From: Halalkalibacter sp. APA_J-10(15)
GTDB taxonomy: Bacteria > Bacillota > Bacilli > Bacillales > Bacillaceae_D
NCBI RefSeq assembly: GCF_023017105.1
Contig: NZ_JALKEV010000010.1
Location: forward strand, 62,001 to 126,000
Direction: 5' to 3'
DNA length: 64,000 nt
In this document: positions 1-9,007 of the stretch, piece by piece
How positions within the stretch are numbered: position 1 is the stretch's first letter
How the letters are laid out: every line of letters begins with the position of its first letter
Notes under the pieces: generated by a model
The model's database searches: none
The model's input: only the letters and a program-made list of their open reading frames with translations
Told to the model about the DNA's origin: nothing
Position numbers and translations under genes: made by a program

Positions 1-219
1 ACAGAGGAATACCCGAAAGAATGGGAGCCTGGTGATACACCTTACTACCCCATTAATAATGCCCGTAATAACGAGATATACCGAAAATACAAAGCATTAG
101 CTGACAAAGAAGCAAACGTTATTTTCGGTGGTCGACTCGCGACCTATAAATACTATGACATGCATCAAGTGATCGCTGCTGCTTTAACAACCGTACAAAA
201 GGAATTTATCACTGATTAA
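1..219 (+). CDS. glf: UDP-galactopyranose mutase, 3' end (partial)
   Basis: The window opens inside a plus-strand reading frame of 72 codons that ends at TAA 217-219. It contains the signature IFGGRLATYKYYDMHQVI, the conserved C-terminal segment of UDP-galactopyranose mutase (Glf). In that family the segment carries the FGGR arginine and the YKYYDMHQ tyrosines and contributes to the FAD/substrate site. Glf interconverts UDP-galactopyranose and UDP-galactofuranose in the cytoplasm to supply galactofuranose for cell-surface glycans. Only about the last fifth of the usual 370-residue protein is visible, so its start, promoter and operon partners lie outside the window. It is followed by an inverted repeat that may end its transcript. 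Confidence 0.88.
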   Translation, partial: TEEYPKEWEPGDTPYYPINNARNNEIYRKYKALADKEANVIFGGRLATYKYYDMHQVIAAALTTVQKEFITD

Positions 220-256
220 CAAGATGAAGGTAAGATCGAAAAGGAAAAACAAATGG

Positions 257-394
257 GGCTGGGACAAAAGTATTTTCATAAGTGAGATACCGAATAAATC
301 TAGAGTGGAGCACATTCACCGCTCCTGAAATATACTTCGCTACGTTATCTAAATGTTCGGATTCTCAGCTAAACACTTTTGTTTTGTCCCAGCC
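257..394. repeat. Long inverted repeat, GGCTGGGACAAAA arms
   Basis: The 13-base arm GGCTGGGACAAAA at 257-269 is repeated in exact inverse at 382-394, enclosing about 112 bases. Similar TGGGACAAAA/TTTTGTCCCA pairs occur between genes in many low-GC Gram-positive genomes. It lies between the end of glf and the convergent GH43 gene, so it could act as a loose bidirectional terminator or be a small non-autonomous repeat. No open reading frame of note lies inside it. Confidence 0.6.
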
Positions 395-434
395 TCGCTT
401 TTACGTTATCTCGTCTTTTTTCTCTTGATGAGAC

Positions 435-1913
435 CTAGCAGGAGGCCTCCAATGCTATTAACTCAAATGAATAAAAGTCGAGCGCACCTTCTCCTTTGAA
501 GGTAAAATACAGCGCCTTCACTCCATTTTCAACTTTTGTATTCGTACGAAATTGGCGATATTCTTTACTTGGTTCAATTTCTATTTTCGCAAATGGTTCC
601 CCATCCATTGAATCTGACACATATATAAATCCAACTGCCTGACCACAAACCTTTACAGAGATTCCTTTTAAATGATCTAGTTGAAAATATTTAAACCCTG
701 CTTTCGCACCATCTCTCATATTTGCTATATATTGTGTTGGCCGACTTTCACGATCCTTACCACTTTGGGTAAAATAAGGGTGGTCTTTAAAAGTCACATG
801 ACCAAAATAAACGCCATACCGACCTGCTCCATTACGAGACATTAAGTGACAAGCTATCCTTGCCTCATATTTACCTTCCCCACGTAAAGGACCTTGATTC
901 AGGCCACAACTTGTCATTTCTACTTGCTCAATAGAACCATCATCTTCTATTTCAATACGTTCCGCAGCCGCTTGCCTTGAATAATGATGACGATTCGTTT
1001 GTCGATGATAAAATACATACCATTGCCCTTCAACTTCAACAATACTTCCATGGTTATTCCCGATATAATTTAACGCGTCTTGGTCCTTCTTTGAGCCATT
1101 AATGTATAAATCGCCATTACTAATAATCGTTCCCCCATAAACAAAATCACGAGTTGGACTTTTACTCGTTGCATAACAAAGCTCATGACCATTTATCGAG
1201 GAATAAATAAAATAGTACGTATCGTTTATTTTCCTCATTGAACTTGCTTCAAAAAATTCATGTCCTTCAAATCCCGTACCGTCTGCATGACCGACTTTTG
1301 AAAAAATTAATTTAGGCTCCGATATAGCAGTTTTCATATCAGAATCAAGCTCAATAACATATCCTCCATTAAAGACCTTCTTCTTCCAGCCTGTAAGAAA
1401 AAACGGAACAGGCTTCTTCGGTGCAAAACCATAATATAAGTAGACTCTCCCATCATCATCAACAAAGATAGCAGGATCAAACAAATAAGGAGCTCCCCAC
1501 TCTTCTGATAATTTCCGACCATCGGTTCTATGGCTGACATACCCATAAAACTCGTACTCACCAGCAGGCTCATCACACACAGCTACCCCAATCACACTTC
1601 GAAAACCTAACGTATAATATAAGTAATACCTTCCATCTGCCCCTCTCGCTACATCAGGTGCAAACATTTGATACAAGCCTAGTCGATTCATCGGGTCTTG
1701 TTTTTTTCGATAAATTGTCCCTTCATATCGCCAAGCACTTAAATCATCTACAGGTGCAGACCAGCAAACATAATCATTTAAACAGAAAAGCTTCCCATTA
1801 AACCGATCATGTGATCCATAAACATACAGTCGGTCATTAAATACATAAGGTTCACCATCTGGAATATACTCAAAGCTCGGTAAATATGGATTAAACGCCT
1901 GACGTTTCTTCAT
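435..1913 (-). CDS. Glycoside hydrolase family 43 protein
   Basis: 492 residues with no signal peptide, so probably cytoplasmic. The N-terminal 320 residues fit a five-bladed GH43 beta-propeller. Candidate catalytic residues are D19 (IPDGEP, general base), D146 (LFDPAIF, pKa modulator) and E222 (FFEASSM, general acid). The C-terminal 150 residues look like a beta-sandwich, as in GH43 enzymes fused to CBM6-like modules. GH43 members cleave arabinose- or xylose-containing side chains and oligosaccharides by inversion; the exact substrate cannot be read from the sequence. The start ATG follows GAGGAGAA closely. It stands apart from the second GH43 gene near 21 kb. Family assignment is firm, substrate unknown. 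Confidence 0.85.
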   Translation of the reverse strand: MKKRQAFNPYLPSFEYIPDGEPYVFNDRLYVYGSHDRFNGKLFCLNDYVCWSAPVDDLSAWRYEGTIYRKKQDPMNRLGLYQMFAPDVARGADGRYYLYYTLGFRSVIGVAVCDEPAGEYEFYGYVSHRTDGRKLSEEWGAPYLFDPAIFVDDDGRVYLYYGFAPKKPVPFFLTGWKKKVFNGGYVIELDSDMKTAISEPKLIFSKVGHADGTGFEGHEFFEASSMRKINDTYYFIYSSINGHELCYATSKSPTRDFVYGGTIISNGDLYINGSKKDQDALNYIGNNHGSIVEVEGQWYVFYHRQTNRHHYSRQAAAERIEIEDDGSIEQVEMTSCGLNQGPLRGEGKYEARIACHLMSRNGAGRYGVYFGHVTFKDHPYFTQSGKDRESRPTQYIANMRDGAKAGFKYFQLDHLKGISVKVCGQAVGFIYVSDSMDGEPFAKIEIEPSKEYRQFRTNTKVENGVKALYFTFKGEGALDFYSFELIALEASC

Positions 1914-2004
1914 TTCTCCTCACCACCTTTTCTCCATCACTTTAAACCCTTCATGAAAGGGACTACCTTACATGAAGGGCCATGTAACATACTAATAAGT
2001 GTCT

Positions 2005-2244
2005 TTATCCTTTAGCTAACTCTACAATTTCCTTTAATTCAGGATTAAACCCTTTCACTGCTCTATCACCCAACACCGTAACAGGGATTCCCATAAACCC
2101 AAACTTTTCAACTTCCTTTTGATACTCACGATTCTTTAGTACATCCCTTACTTCAAAAGCGATCCCTTCATTCTCTAGCATTTGTTTCACATACGTACAT
2201 TCTACACAGCCATCAGCTGAATAGACGATCACTTGTTTACTCAC
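2005..2244 (-). CDS. Glutaredoxin-like (NrdH-type) redox protein
   Basis: 79 residues starting at GTG behind a GAGGTGG site. The thioredoxin-fold pattern is clear: a beta strand (KQVIVYSA), then the redox motif C-V-E-C at about residues 14-17, then MGIPVTVLGDRAV with the cis-proline typical of the family and a C-terminal helix. Such small dithiol proteins donate electrons to reductases or reduce disulfides in the cytoplasm. The usual NrdH motif is CVQC or CPxC, so CVEC is a mild variant. No nrd genes are nearby and it appears monocistronic, so the specific partner is unknown. Confidence 0.85.
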   Translation of the reverse strand: MSKQVIVYSADGCVECTYVKQMLENEGIAFEVRDVLKNREYQKEVEKFGFMGIPVTVLGDRAVKGFNPELKEIVELAKG

Positions 2245-2347
2245 TTAAATTGCCACCTCTCTTTTGTTATGTAGTGAGTATTATACAGGAACGAATCAAA
2301 GAATGTTAATCCTAGTGCTCACAGAAGAAGCCCTTAGGCTAAGATCA

Positions 2348-2381
2348 GCAAAAAAGTTGAAACCCCAATTTTTTCAGTGCC
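2348..2381. repeat. Interspersed hairpin, CACTGAAAAAGTT family copy
   Basis: AAAAAAGTTG at 2350-2359 pairs with CAATTTTTT at 2366-2374 and is followed by CAGTGCC. The spacer GAAACCCCAA matches the GAAACCAAA spacer of the copies near 16.9, 29.6 and 40.2 kb. It sits between the polysaccharide deacetylase and glutaredoxin genes and may also terminate the former on the minus strand. Confidence 0.6.
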
Positions 2382-2437
2382 TTTCTTAGGATTCAACTAT
2401 CCTAAATGGATTGATCACTTTTTATAAATATTCGCAA

Positions 2438-3238
2438 CTAATTTAACCTTACTTGTTCCCCGCCTTTTATCTCATAAATGGTGCTGTCAACATTCAACCA
2501 CACAGACCGTGCATTAGGATTAAAGACAAATTGACTACCAGCTGAAAATTTCAGATTCCGAAAAGCTTTTAAATAGTCAATAATGTCAATATTTGTTGCA
2601 TACCAAATGTCCTCACGTCCGCCAATCAGCTTACAGAACGATTCAATCATATCCCAATTCTTATCGTTATCAAACTCATAGCTATGACCCCAAACATATA
2701 ACATATACAAATATTGTTGCTTATGAAGGCTTATAAATTCTTTAGCAAACTTCATTAAATGATGATTGTGATGACAGGTTGGATTCCATTCGAGGAAATC
2801 ATCAGGCATCGAAAATGTACCCGTACTATGAACTGTACGGGCATATTCAATCCCTAGATGCGGCAATAATTCTTTAATCATTTGATTATACGACCCATTT
2901 GGATATGACAACCCTCTAACCGTATAGCCGGTAACAGACTCTAACGCTTTACGATCATTCATGACTTCTTCTATAAGCTGCTCTTTCGGAGATCTAGCAA
3001 TAGTAGGATGAGTCACCGTGTGTGCCGATATCTCGTGGCCTTCATAAAGTTCAGTTACTTCATCTATTGCAATTCGATCATCAATACCCATTAAACCTGA
3101 GTTCAGGTGAAACGTTCCTTTTAGTCCATATTGATTAAATAGTGAAACGAGCCTTCGATCAGCCCCCTTCCCATCATCATAGCTTATCGTTAACACTTTA
3201 TGCTTCCCTTCTGGAAATACCAACATTACTTTCGGCAT
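2438..3238 (-). CDS. Polysaccharide deacetylase family protein (NodB-like, CE4)
   Basis: 266 residues from the ATG at 3238, chosen because AGGTGA lies five bases upstream. An in-frame GTG at 3247 overlaps that site and is less likely. The CE4/NodB signatures are visible: SYDDG with the catalytic and metal-binding aspartates at 21-22, the metal-binding HTVTH at 73-77, and the LSYPNGSYN motif. Family members remove N- or O-acetyl groups from chitin, peptidoglycan or xylan using a divalent metal. There is no signal peptide, which is unusual for a wall enzyme and suggests an intracellular oligosaccharide substrate or non-classical location. The C-terminal 60 residues may form a small beta domain. 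It is near a GH43 gene, so a role in acetylated xylan use is possible but unproven. Confidence 0.85.
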   Translation of the reverse strand: MPKVMLVFPEGKHKVLTISYDDGKGADRRLVSLFNQYGLKGTFHLNSGLMGIDDRIAIDEVTELYEGHEISAHTVTHPTIARSPKEQLIEEVMNDRKALESVTGYTVRGLSYPNGSYNQMIKELLPHLGIEYARTVHSTGTFSMPDDFLEWNPTCHHNHHLMKFAKEFISLHKQQYLYMLYVWGHSYEFDNDKNWDMIESFCKLIGGREDIWYATNIDIIDYLKAFRNLKFSAGSQFVFNPNARSVWLNVDSTIYEIKGGEQVRLN

Positions 3239-3516
3239 AGAGATCACCTCGATTGTTAATAAACATGCATCAAACTATTCGATAGAGTTCTCTCATTTCC
3301 CTGCTTATATAAGAAAAACTTCCTATCATGAGAACTAAAAAAAATTTGATTCTCGTATCATGAGAGCAATGAGCGAAGCCATTGCTAGTCAACTTCGTAG
3401 CGGCCTTTTCTTATAAGCATTGCGCGGAGCCTTTACAGCGTTTTTAAGTTTTTTAAGTAGTGGAACGTGTAACGAGCCTAATTCATTACATTATTACCTT
3501 TTAAAATAACTGAACT
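3239..3516. other. Intergenic region with degenerate repeat
   Basis: No gene seen. Positions 3350-3480 contain GAGCAATGAGCGAAGCCATTG and GCATTGCGCGGAGCC, which resemble in inverse the ATGGCTCCGTTCGTT units at 10.0 and 16.65 kb. I read it as an old, diverged copy of the same interspersed repeat. Confidence 0.4.
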
Positions 3517-4305
3517 CTAAACTTCTCCACCTTTCTCACGATACATAGCTTCCATCGCCTTTCCAATCTCCATTAAATAAGCCTCTTCTTCTTTTGTCCA
3601 AAAGCTAGGGAATTGAAAATCTATCATGTCCGATTCCGTTAAGTCTTCGATTTGTTCAAGCTGCAAAGCAAGCTCCTCTTTATCTTCTACATGCTTTGTT
3701 GCTACATCTGTTAACTTAATTAGAACATCAAATGCCTCTTGTGATTGTGGAGCGATACCGTCTTTTATCAATTTCTTAATGGATGCTAGTACATCTAACA
3801 TCTCCGTATCCATTTGATTTCGTTGCTCCTTCGAAAGAGATAAATATCGATCAGCCACATCATCTGAAAAGTTTTCTTTGATCCATTCTTTTTGATCATC
3901 CTCGTGCTCGATTTGATACAATAATGAAGTGAGAACAGTTGGCGTAATAGGCTTTTCTTCTTCAATTAAGGATTGAACTCGTTCCACTGCTTCAATCGCT
4001 CGGTTTAATTCATCTCTTTTTTCGACTAATAGCTTATGCTGTAACGGTAAAGACTCTTCTATTTCAGAAATCGTTTCATCCGTTAGAATACTCTTAATAT
4101 CCTGTAAAGAGTAGCCTAAAAATTTTAACGACTGAATCTGCTGTAGTCTCGCTAACTCTTCCATACCATACAATCGATGACCCGAATGATTTTGCTTAGT
4201 CGGAACAAGTAAACCTAACTCTTCATAAAATCGTAACGTCCTCACTGTAATTCTCGCACGCCGTCCAAACTCACTAATCGTAAAAGTCTGCTCCTCATTC
4301 ATCAT
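3517..4305 (-). CDS. MerR family transcriptional regulator
   Basis: 262 residues from the ATG at 4305, which has AGAAAGGGTG upstream; an earlier in-frame ATG at 4329 lacks a site. Residues about 8-75 form the MerR winged helix (TISEFGRRARITVRTLRFYEELGLL in overlapping parts, then SGHRLYG). A long dimerisation helix follows (LLVEKRDELNRAIEAVERVQSL). The acidic C-terminal 130 residues are probably an effector-binding helical domain like that of TipA-type regulators; no metal-binding cysteines are seen. MerR proteins bind between -35 and -10 elements and twist the promoter when bound by ligand. The gene is monocistronic and its target is not obvious. Confidence 0.85.
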   Translation of the reverse strand: MMNEEQTFTISEFGRRARITVRTLRFYEELGLLVPTKQNHSGHRLYGMEELARLQQIQSLKFLGYSLQDIKSILTDETISEIEESLPLQHKLLVEKRDELNRAIEAVERVQSLIEEEKPITPTVLTSLLYQIEHEDDQKEWIKENFSDDVADRYLSLSKEQRNQMDTEMLDVLASIKKLIKDGIAPQSQEAFDVLIKLTDVATKHVEDKEELALQLEQIEDLTESDMIDFQFPSFWTKEEEAYLMEIGKAMEAMYREKGGEV

Positions 4306-4384
4306 AATTACACCCTTTCTCCATGTCATAATTCAAGATTAGCATGGAACGTAACGGAAGGCGCAAGAGCACAAAACAAAAAAC

Positions 4385-5287
4385 TTAAAAATCTTCATTC
4401 ACCAAATCAGCAACAACACCACCACTAGCCGTTTTACTCCCTGCACTTGCAGCAATAATTAATTGTGCAGGATTTGAAATTGTCATGTCTCCACATGCAT
4501 ACACACCTTCAATATTCGTTCGTCCAAATGGGTCGACTTCCACCCCACCTCTATCATTCATTTTACAGCCTAGCGCTTCTACTAATGCTGACGATTGCTT
4601 TAATCCAGTGACAACAAACCCACCTTCCCTTTTTATTTCACGACCATTTTTAAATTGTACCGTTTTTAACTGACCATTGCTTCCTCGTAAAGCTACAATC
4701 TCATTCTCTATTAATTGAATATTCTTCGTTTCTAGTTGCTCCTTTTGCTCTTGTGTTAAAATATCTTTCCCATTCGTACAAATAACTAAGTCTTCACTCC
4801 AGTTATAAATCATCTTTATCATATGAAAGGCATGATCATTTTCTGCTATGACAACTAATGCACGATCCTTTAACTCCCATCCATCACAAAATGGACAGCT
4901 AAATAAGCTACTACCATAGAATTGTTCAATTCCTTCTATAGTAGGTAGAATATCTTTAAGACCCGTAGCCAATATTACCTTCCGAGAACGGAGAGGTTCG
5001 CCTGCTGTTGTCTCAATCAAAAACGCTTGATTATCATTCTTAATATCGATCACTCGATTATTTAGAATCTTAACATTCGTATACTTACTTAAATCTTCTT
5101 TTCCTATCTTTTTAAAATCAGATGGATGAATTCCATCTCTCGTAATAAACCCATGCGATTCTTGTGTAACTGCATTTCTAGGCTTATCCTCATCAATGAG
5201 AACGATATCCTTTCTCGCTCTTCCAAGTACAAGTGCAGCATTTAAACCAGCTGCCCCACCACCAATAATGACACAATCTAATAACAT
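4385..5287 (-). CDS. Thioredoxin-reductase-like FAD/NAD(P)-dependent oxidoreductase
   Basis: 300 residues starting at ATG 5287 after AGGAGG. The FAD-binding GGGAAGLNAAL lies near the N-terminus, the redox motif CPFCDGW at about 132-138, and the second FAD motif GVYACGD near 260. The length and the CPFC centre match the thioredoxin reductase-like subgroup of class II flavoprotein disulfide reductases. Classical TrxB has CATC, so the electron acceptor may be a different thiol protein. It lies 112 bases downstream of an Rrf2 regulator on the same strand, a common Bacillus pairing, which suggests redox- or thiol-responsive control. The enzyme class is confident; the physiological partner is not. 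Confidence 0.86.
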   Translation of the reverse strand: MLLDCVIIGGGAAGLNAALVLGRARKDIVLIDEDKPRNAVTQESHGFITRDGIHPSDFKKIGKEDLSKYTNVKILNNRVIDIKNDNQAFLIETTAGEPLRSRKVILATGLKDILPTIEGIEQFYGSSLFSCPFCDGWELKDRALVVIAENDHAFHMIKMIYNWSEDLVICTNGKDILTQEQKEQLETKNIQLIENEIVALRGSNGQLKTVQFKNGREIKREGGFVVTGLKQSSALVEALGCKMNDRGGVEVDPFGRTNIEGVYACGDMTISNPAQLIIAASAGSKTASGGVVADLVNEDF

Positions 5288-5399
5288 ACTTATTCCTCCT
5301 CATTATTAAATCTATTATAGAGTTTTAATATCTGCAATTAACCTAAATTTTTTTGATCCTTAAGTATCAATCACATGATGAGCCACTTTACGATAATGT

Positions 5400-5831
5400 T
5401 CAAGTAGCATAGTGCTTCGTCTTAACAGCGATCTTATTCGCAATATCGACAATTTTCTTTTTACTTAGTTCATCCTTCATTTTTGTTTCTGCTTCTATCA
5501 TCACATTTTCAATTACGCAGGCTTCATTCCTAGACCACGTTTCATGCTCTAACGAACAAGTAAACAAAGTCGTATTTCCCTCAATCGCATAAATGACATC
5601 TAAAAAGGAAATTTCACTAGACCTTTTGACAAGACTATACCCACCTTTCACCCCTGGAGTCGATTCAATGAGCCCTGCTTTCACGAGCTTGGTCAATATT
5701 TTAGACAAATAAGTTGCTGAAAGATTTTGAACAGTTGCTAGCTGCTCAACTCCAACAGATTTCCCTTTCGGAGCTAACGTCAAGTAAACCATCGTGTGTA
5801 GAGCATAATTAGTCGCTTTTGAATACTTCAT
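5400..5831 (-). CDS. Rrf2 family transcriptional regulator
   Basis: 143 residues from the ATG at 5831, which has GAGGTGAC four bases upstream; longer in-frame starts lack such a site. The winged helix (MKYSKATNYALHTMVYL, then LSATYLSKILTKLVKAGLI and GVKGGYSL) is the hallmark of Rrf2 proteins such as IscR, NsrR and CymR. Two cysteines lie in the usual sensor loop (FTCSL and NEACVIE), whereas Fe-S-binding members normally have three. It may therefore sense thiols or electrophiles rather than a cluster. It probably regulates the adjacent flavoprotein gene and itself. Confidence 0.88.
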   Translation of the reverse strand: MKYSKATNYALHTMVYLTLAPKGKSVGVEQLATVQNLSATYLSKILTKLVKAGLIESTPGVKGGYSLVKRSSEISFLDVIYAIEGNTTLFTCSLEHETWSRNEACVIENVMIEAETKMKDELSKKKIVDIANKIAVKTKHYAT

Positions 5832-6041
5832 AGTTGTCACCTCATAACTAGGACTATTACAGATCTTTAATATCTTTAATTGATTATATTTGATCATAAA
5901 CTCCGTTTCAAGCTTTTTGTTTTGCCCTAATTTATTGTTCAAATCTTAGACCTCTGAATTAGATTCGTAATAACTCCGTAAAGAGGCTAGAACATAAGGA
6001 AACATTGAATTCTTTTAGCATTAATATCGAAATAACAAGAA

Positions 6042-6068
6042 CCCCCTCCAACAATTTGTTAGAGGGGG
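6042..6068 (-). terminator. Terminator of the pspA-ydjGHI operon
   Basis: CCCCCTC at 6042-6048 pairs with GAGGGGG at 6062-6068, extended by CAACA/TGTTA, with a four-base AATT loop. On the minus strand it is followed by TTCTTGTTATTT. It lies just downstream of the last gene of the operon. Confidence 0.8.
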
Positions 6069-6083
6069 ACTGCTGATAAAACC

Positions 6084-7103
6084 TTATACTAGCTTAAATC
6101 CACAATTTGTACAGAAGTTTCCGCCTGCTGCTTTCGTCCCACAGTTCGGGCAGAAGTTGGGCTTTTCAGTTGCTCCTGCTTGTGGTTGATCATTAGATGA
6201 TGTCTGTTGTGGTTGCGCCTGTTGCTGATTAATTTGCTGGGGTTGTTGAGAAGGTTGCTGATGTTGATTCATATTCTTCATCATTTCATTCGCTACATTC
6301 ATTCCCATCATCATACCAGTCATATCAGAGGCTGTACCACCACCTTGAACTTTCCCAGAAGCCATGCCATCAACCATTTCGACTTGCTGGTACTTACCTA
6401 GGTCGCCAATCATAGAATGAGAGGCTGATTTCGTAATACGTTGCTGGATTTCCTCTGGATAGTTAAAGCTCCTCACATTGAAACGCGTAATCGTCATACC
6501 ATCTTCAATAATATTCATATCTAAATCTTCTTTGATCCCCTTGGAAATATCAGAGGCATTCGCTTGAAGGTTAAACATATCCTTCCCTTCACGGCTAATC
6601 CATTTCATTAAATATTGATCCAATACAGAAGTAATTCGGAGCTTCACGTCTTCAACGTGATAGCTACTTTTCACTCCAGCTATTTTATCTATTAAATCAA
6701 TATAGTTGTTGACTTTGAAATTAAATGTCCCATTTGCGCGGATCGGCAGCCCACCAGGTAACTGCGAATGTGGCAAATTAATCGCATTTCTCGTTCCCCA
6801 CTTCACCGTAAATTCTTTCGTATTAACGAATAGAACCTCAGCACGCATCCCACTATTAAAACCGAACTTAAACCCTTTTAACGTTGACAAAAACGGGATG
6901 ATTTCTGACTCGATATCATAGCTTCCTTCATCTTTGAAAATCCCTTCAATTCGTCCAGAATGTAAAAAAATCGCATCCTGTCCTGGTCTAATTATTAACT
7001 TACTTCCTTTCTTAATTTCTTTGTTACTCCACTTCCAAAAAATCATATCATCACGAAATTCTTCCCACTCGACCACATTAGCAAATTGATTTCGAAAAAA
7101 CAT
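6084..7103 (-). CDS. ydjI: SPFH-domain protein with C-terminal zinc ribbon (YdjI-like)
   Basis: 339 residues. The N-terminal 240 residues are an SPFH/Band 7-like domain (virion core protein type). A Gln/Pro-rich linker follows at about 265-310, then a zinc ribbon with two pairs of cysteines (CPNCG and CTNCG) at the very C-terminus. It matches B. subtilis YdjI in domain order and position as last gene of pspA-ydjG-ydjH-ydjI. In B. subtilis YdjGHI form membrane partners of PspA in the envelope stress response. There is no transmembrane segment, so it probably docks on the membrane through YdjG/YdjH. The 33-base gap to ydjH supports co-transcription. Confidence 0.88.
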   Translation of the reverse strand: MFFRNQFANVVEWEEFRDDMIFWKWSNKEIKKGSKLIIRPGQDAIFLHSGRIEGIFKDEGSYDIESEIIPFLSTLKGFKFGFNSGMRAEVLFVNTKEFTVKWGTRNAINLPHSQLPGGLPIRANGTFNFKVNNYIDLIDKIAGVKSSYHVEDVKLRITSVLDQYLMKWISREGKDMFNLQANASDISKGIKEDLDMNIIEDGMTITRFNVRSFNYPEEIQQRITKSASHSMIGDLGKYQQVEMVDGMASGKVQGGGTASDMTGMMMGMNVANEMMKNMNQHQQPSQQPQQINQQQAQPQQTSSNDQPQAGATEKPNFCPNCGTKAAGGNFCTNCGFKLV

Positions 7104-7136
7104 CGAATTCCCCTCTCTTTAAATAAGCTGTACACT

Positions 7137-7910
7137 TTAGAAGCTTCCTCGGCTTCCACTACGAGAATGTCCACCTGCTGTCCGACCGCCACCACCACTA
7201 CTATTATTCTTGCTCGGCTTCTTCGTCTTCGTCACAGATTTTCTAACAAAACGATCCTTCCTATGAGTGACACCTAAACTATTAGCATCGAGGTAGGTTT
7301 TATCATTCGTCGTCTTCCTCCCCCCAGCATTATAGGCCATGATAAAAACAACAAGTCCCGCTACTCCTAACGAAACGATCAAATGGAACCACCAAGCTGA
7401 AAAGAAAGTAGCTTCCTCATAATCCGAATCCGGTTCTATATTCAAATACCGATCGACTAATTCGATATACATCGAAAAAGAATCGAAATAATTGCCGTCT
7501 GACAAATTAGGTGTAATCTCCTCACGAATTAACGTCGCACGATGATCATCAATATACTCTTCAGTTCGATAATAACCTTGAATCTGAAGTTCACGCCCCT
7601 CAAGGTCCACCGTTAATAGGGCCGTATCACCGTTCGGTTGGTTATATCCTGGACTATGTTCGTCATAGAAATCATCCGCATATCGAGTCACACCCTTACC
7701 TTCCGTATCGTTCGTCGTTACGATCAATATGTCGACTTCATTTTTATCACTATACTGATCAGCAAGCGCCTCAATTTGAGCAGCTTCCTCGTTATTTAAC
7801 AACTCGGCAAAGTCATAGAGCTTTTGCTCCGTTTCAGCAAAAATAGGATATAAAGGGATAAACATAAATAATAGCACGATAGAAATAACGATTAAAAAAG
7901 ACCTTTTCAT
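7137..7910 (-). CDS. ydjH: TPM-domain membrane protein (YdjH-like)
   Basis: 257 residues with an N-terminal signal peptide (about 1-25, ending near FAETEQ) and a TPM domain at about 30-150 (YDFAELLNNEEAAQIEAL, DILIVTT). A transmembrane helix follows near 170-190, then a basic cytoplasmic tail ending in a Gly/Ser/Arg-rich stretch (SSGGGGRTAGGHSRSGSRGSF in part). TPM domains are found in envelope-facing proteins of uncertain biochemical role. The start codon directly abuts the end of ydjG, indicating translational coupling. Position and architecture match B. subtilis YdjH, a partner in PspA recruitment to the membrane. Confidence 0.88.
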   Translation of the reverse strand: MKRSFLIVISIVLLFMFIPLYPIFAETEQKLYDFAELLNNEEAAQIEALADQYSDKNEVDILIVTTNDTEGKGVTRYADDFYDEHSPGYNQPNGDTALLTVDLEGRELQIQGYYRTEEYIDDHRATLIREEITPNLSDGNYFDSFSMYIELVDRYLNIEPDSDYEEATFFSAWWFHLIVSLGVAGLVVFIMAYNAGGRKTTNDKTYLDANSLGVTHRKDRFVRKSVTKTKKPSKNNSSGGGGRTAGGHSRSGSRGSF

Positions 7911-8936
7911 TTAAACGTCGCCTCCCATAAGCCATGCAAGCGTCCTTAACACAATAAAAGTGCTTGCAGCGATCCCTGAGAACCATGCAGTAACTTTACC
8001 AAAGCTAATCGGTGGCTTTCCAACTACCTTACCCGTCTGTCCGTTCATCGCAAAAATATGCTCCTTGTTTCCGTAATCATAATAGACCATCCATACCGGA
8101 ATAAGGGTATAATAGGCTTGATTCTGCTTCGTATCCAAGCGTTTTCTCTTAATCGTTGTCGTATGATATGCAGAAGTTGTTGATTTGATATACGTATCTA
8201 CATAATTCTCTACCCTTGCTTGCACACGAGGTAGTAGCTCTTTGTCATCATAATTATATTTCTCAGCAATATAGCCAGCCAAATAAGGGGTATTAAACTC
8301 TTTAAGATTGCTATAATTGTAGGGCTCAAGCTTATCCATTAATTCATCATCCATTTTCTCAGAAGCATCTACTGGAACTTTGACATATTGGAGATCCACA
8401 CTACGAGACACATCGAAATATCTTGTCTCTGTATAAATATAGTCACCTCTTGTATACCTACGTACCTTCGTACAAACCGCGTCAACATCGCCTTTACTAT
8501 TTAAATCATACAGCCAAAAAGGTACATACATACCCGTAATGTTTTTAATACGGTCTGCTGTCATAAAGCCTTTAGGTGTTAACTTGCCCTTCTTGCACCA
8601 TTTCTTAAAAGCTTCCTTCGCCTCATCTTTATTAATTTGAAATGGAATCACGAACGCTGGTGCCAGATCACCCGATAGACGATCAGCGAGCACAACACCC
8701 GCCCCACAAAAGCAGCATGTCGTCGCTGTTGTATCTGAATCTGTCAAAATATCAGCACCACAATTCTTACAATGATATTGAATCGCTTCCCCTTCTTCAA
8801 ACTTATGTAACACGTTTTCTTTTGGAAACGACTCAATGTCATCATGCCTTCCACAGCTTCCACATGATAACTTCCCTGATGCACTATCGAACTTCATATC
8901 TGCACCACAGCTAGGACACTTATAATGTATAACCAT
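7911..8936 (-). CDS. ydjG: Double zinc-ribbon membrane protein (YdjG-like)
   Basis: 341 residues starting at ATG 8936 after GAGGAAGTG. Two zinc ribbons are visible at the N-terminus (CPSCGAD with CGSCG; CKNCGAD with CCFCG). A beta-rich domain with WMVYYDYG follows, then one C-terminal transmembrane helix near 315-335. The B. subtilis counterpart YdjG is a membrane component of the PspA-YdjGHI envelope stress system. It lies 71 bases downstream of pspA, and a strong hairpin sits in that gap. The zinc ribbons probably mediate protein contacts; this is inference. Confidence 0.87.
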   Translation of the reverse strand: MVIHYKCPSCGADMKFDSASGKLSCGSCGRHDDIESFPKENVLHKFEEGEAIQYHCKNCGADILTDSDTTATTCCFCGAGVVLADRLSGDLAPAFVIPFQINKDEAKEAFKKWCKKGKLTPKGFMTADRIKNITGMYVPFWLYDLNSKGDVDAVCTKVRRYTRGDYIYTETRYFDVSRSVDLQYVKVPVDASEKMDDELMDKLEPYNYSNLKEFNTPYLAGYIAEKYNYDDKELLPRVQARVENYVDTYIKSTTSAYHTTTIKRKRLDTKQNQAYYTLIPVWMVYYDYGNKEHIFAMNGQTGKVVGKPPISFGKVTAWFSGIAASTFIVLRTLAWLMGGDV

Positions 8937-8965
8937 TCTTTCACTTCCTCTTCAGCCATTTCAGA

Positions 8966-8994
8966 AGAAACTGCAGCATAGTGCTGCAGTTTCT
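8966..8994 (-). promoter_or_regulatory. Strong intercistronic hairpin between pspA and ydjG
   Basis: Two perfect 13-base arms, AGAAACTGCAGCA at 8966-8978 and its inverse at 8982-8994, are separated by a 3-base loop. No T-run follows on the minus strand, so it is more likely a partial attenuator or an mRNA 3'-end stabiliser than a full terminator. It would let PspA be made in excess over YdjGHI. Confidence 0.75.
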
Positions 8995-9007
8995 CATTAC
9001 CTTCTAT

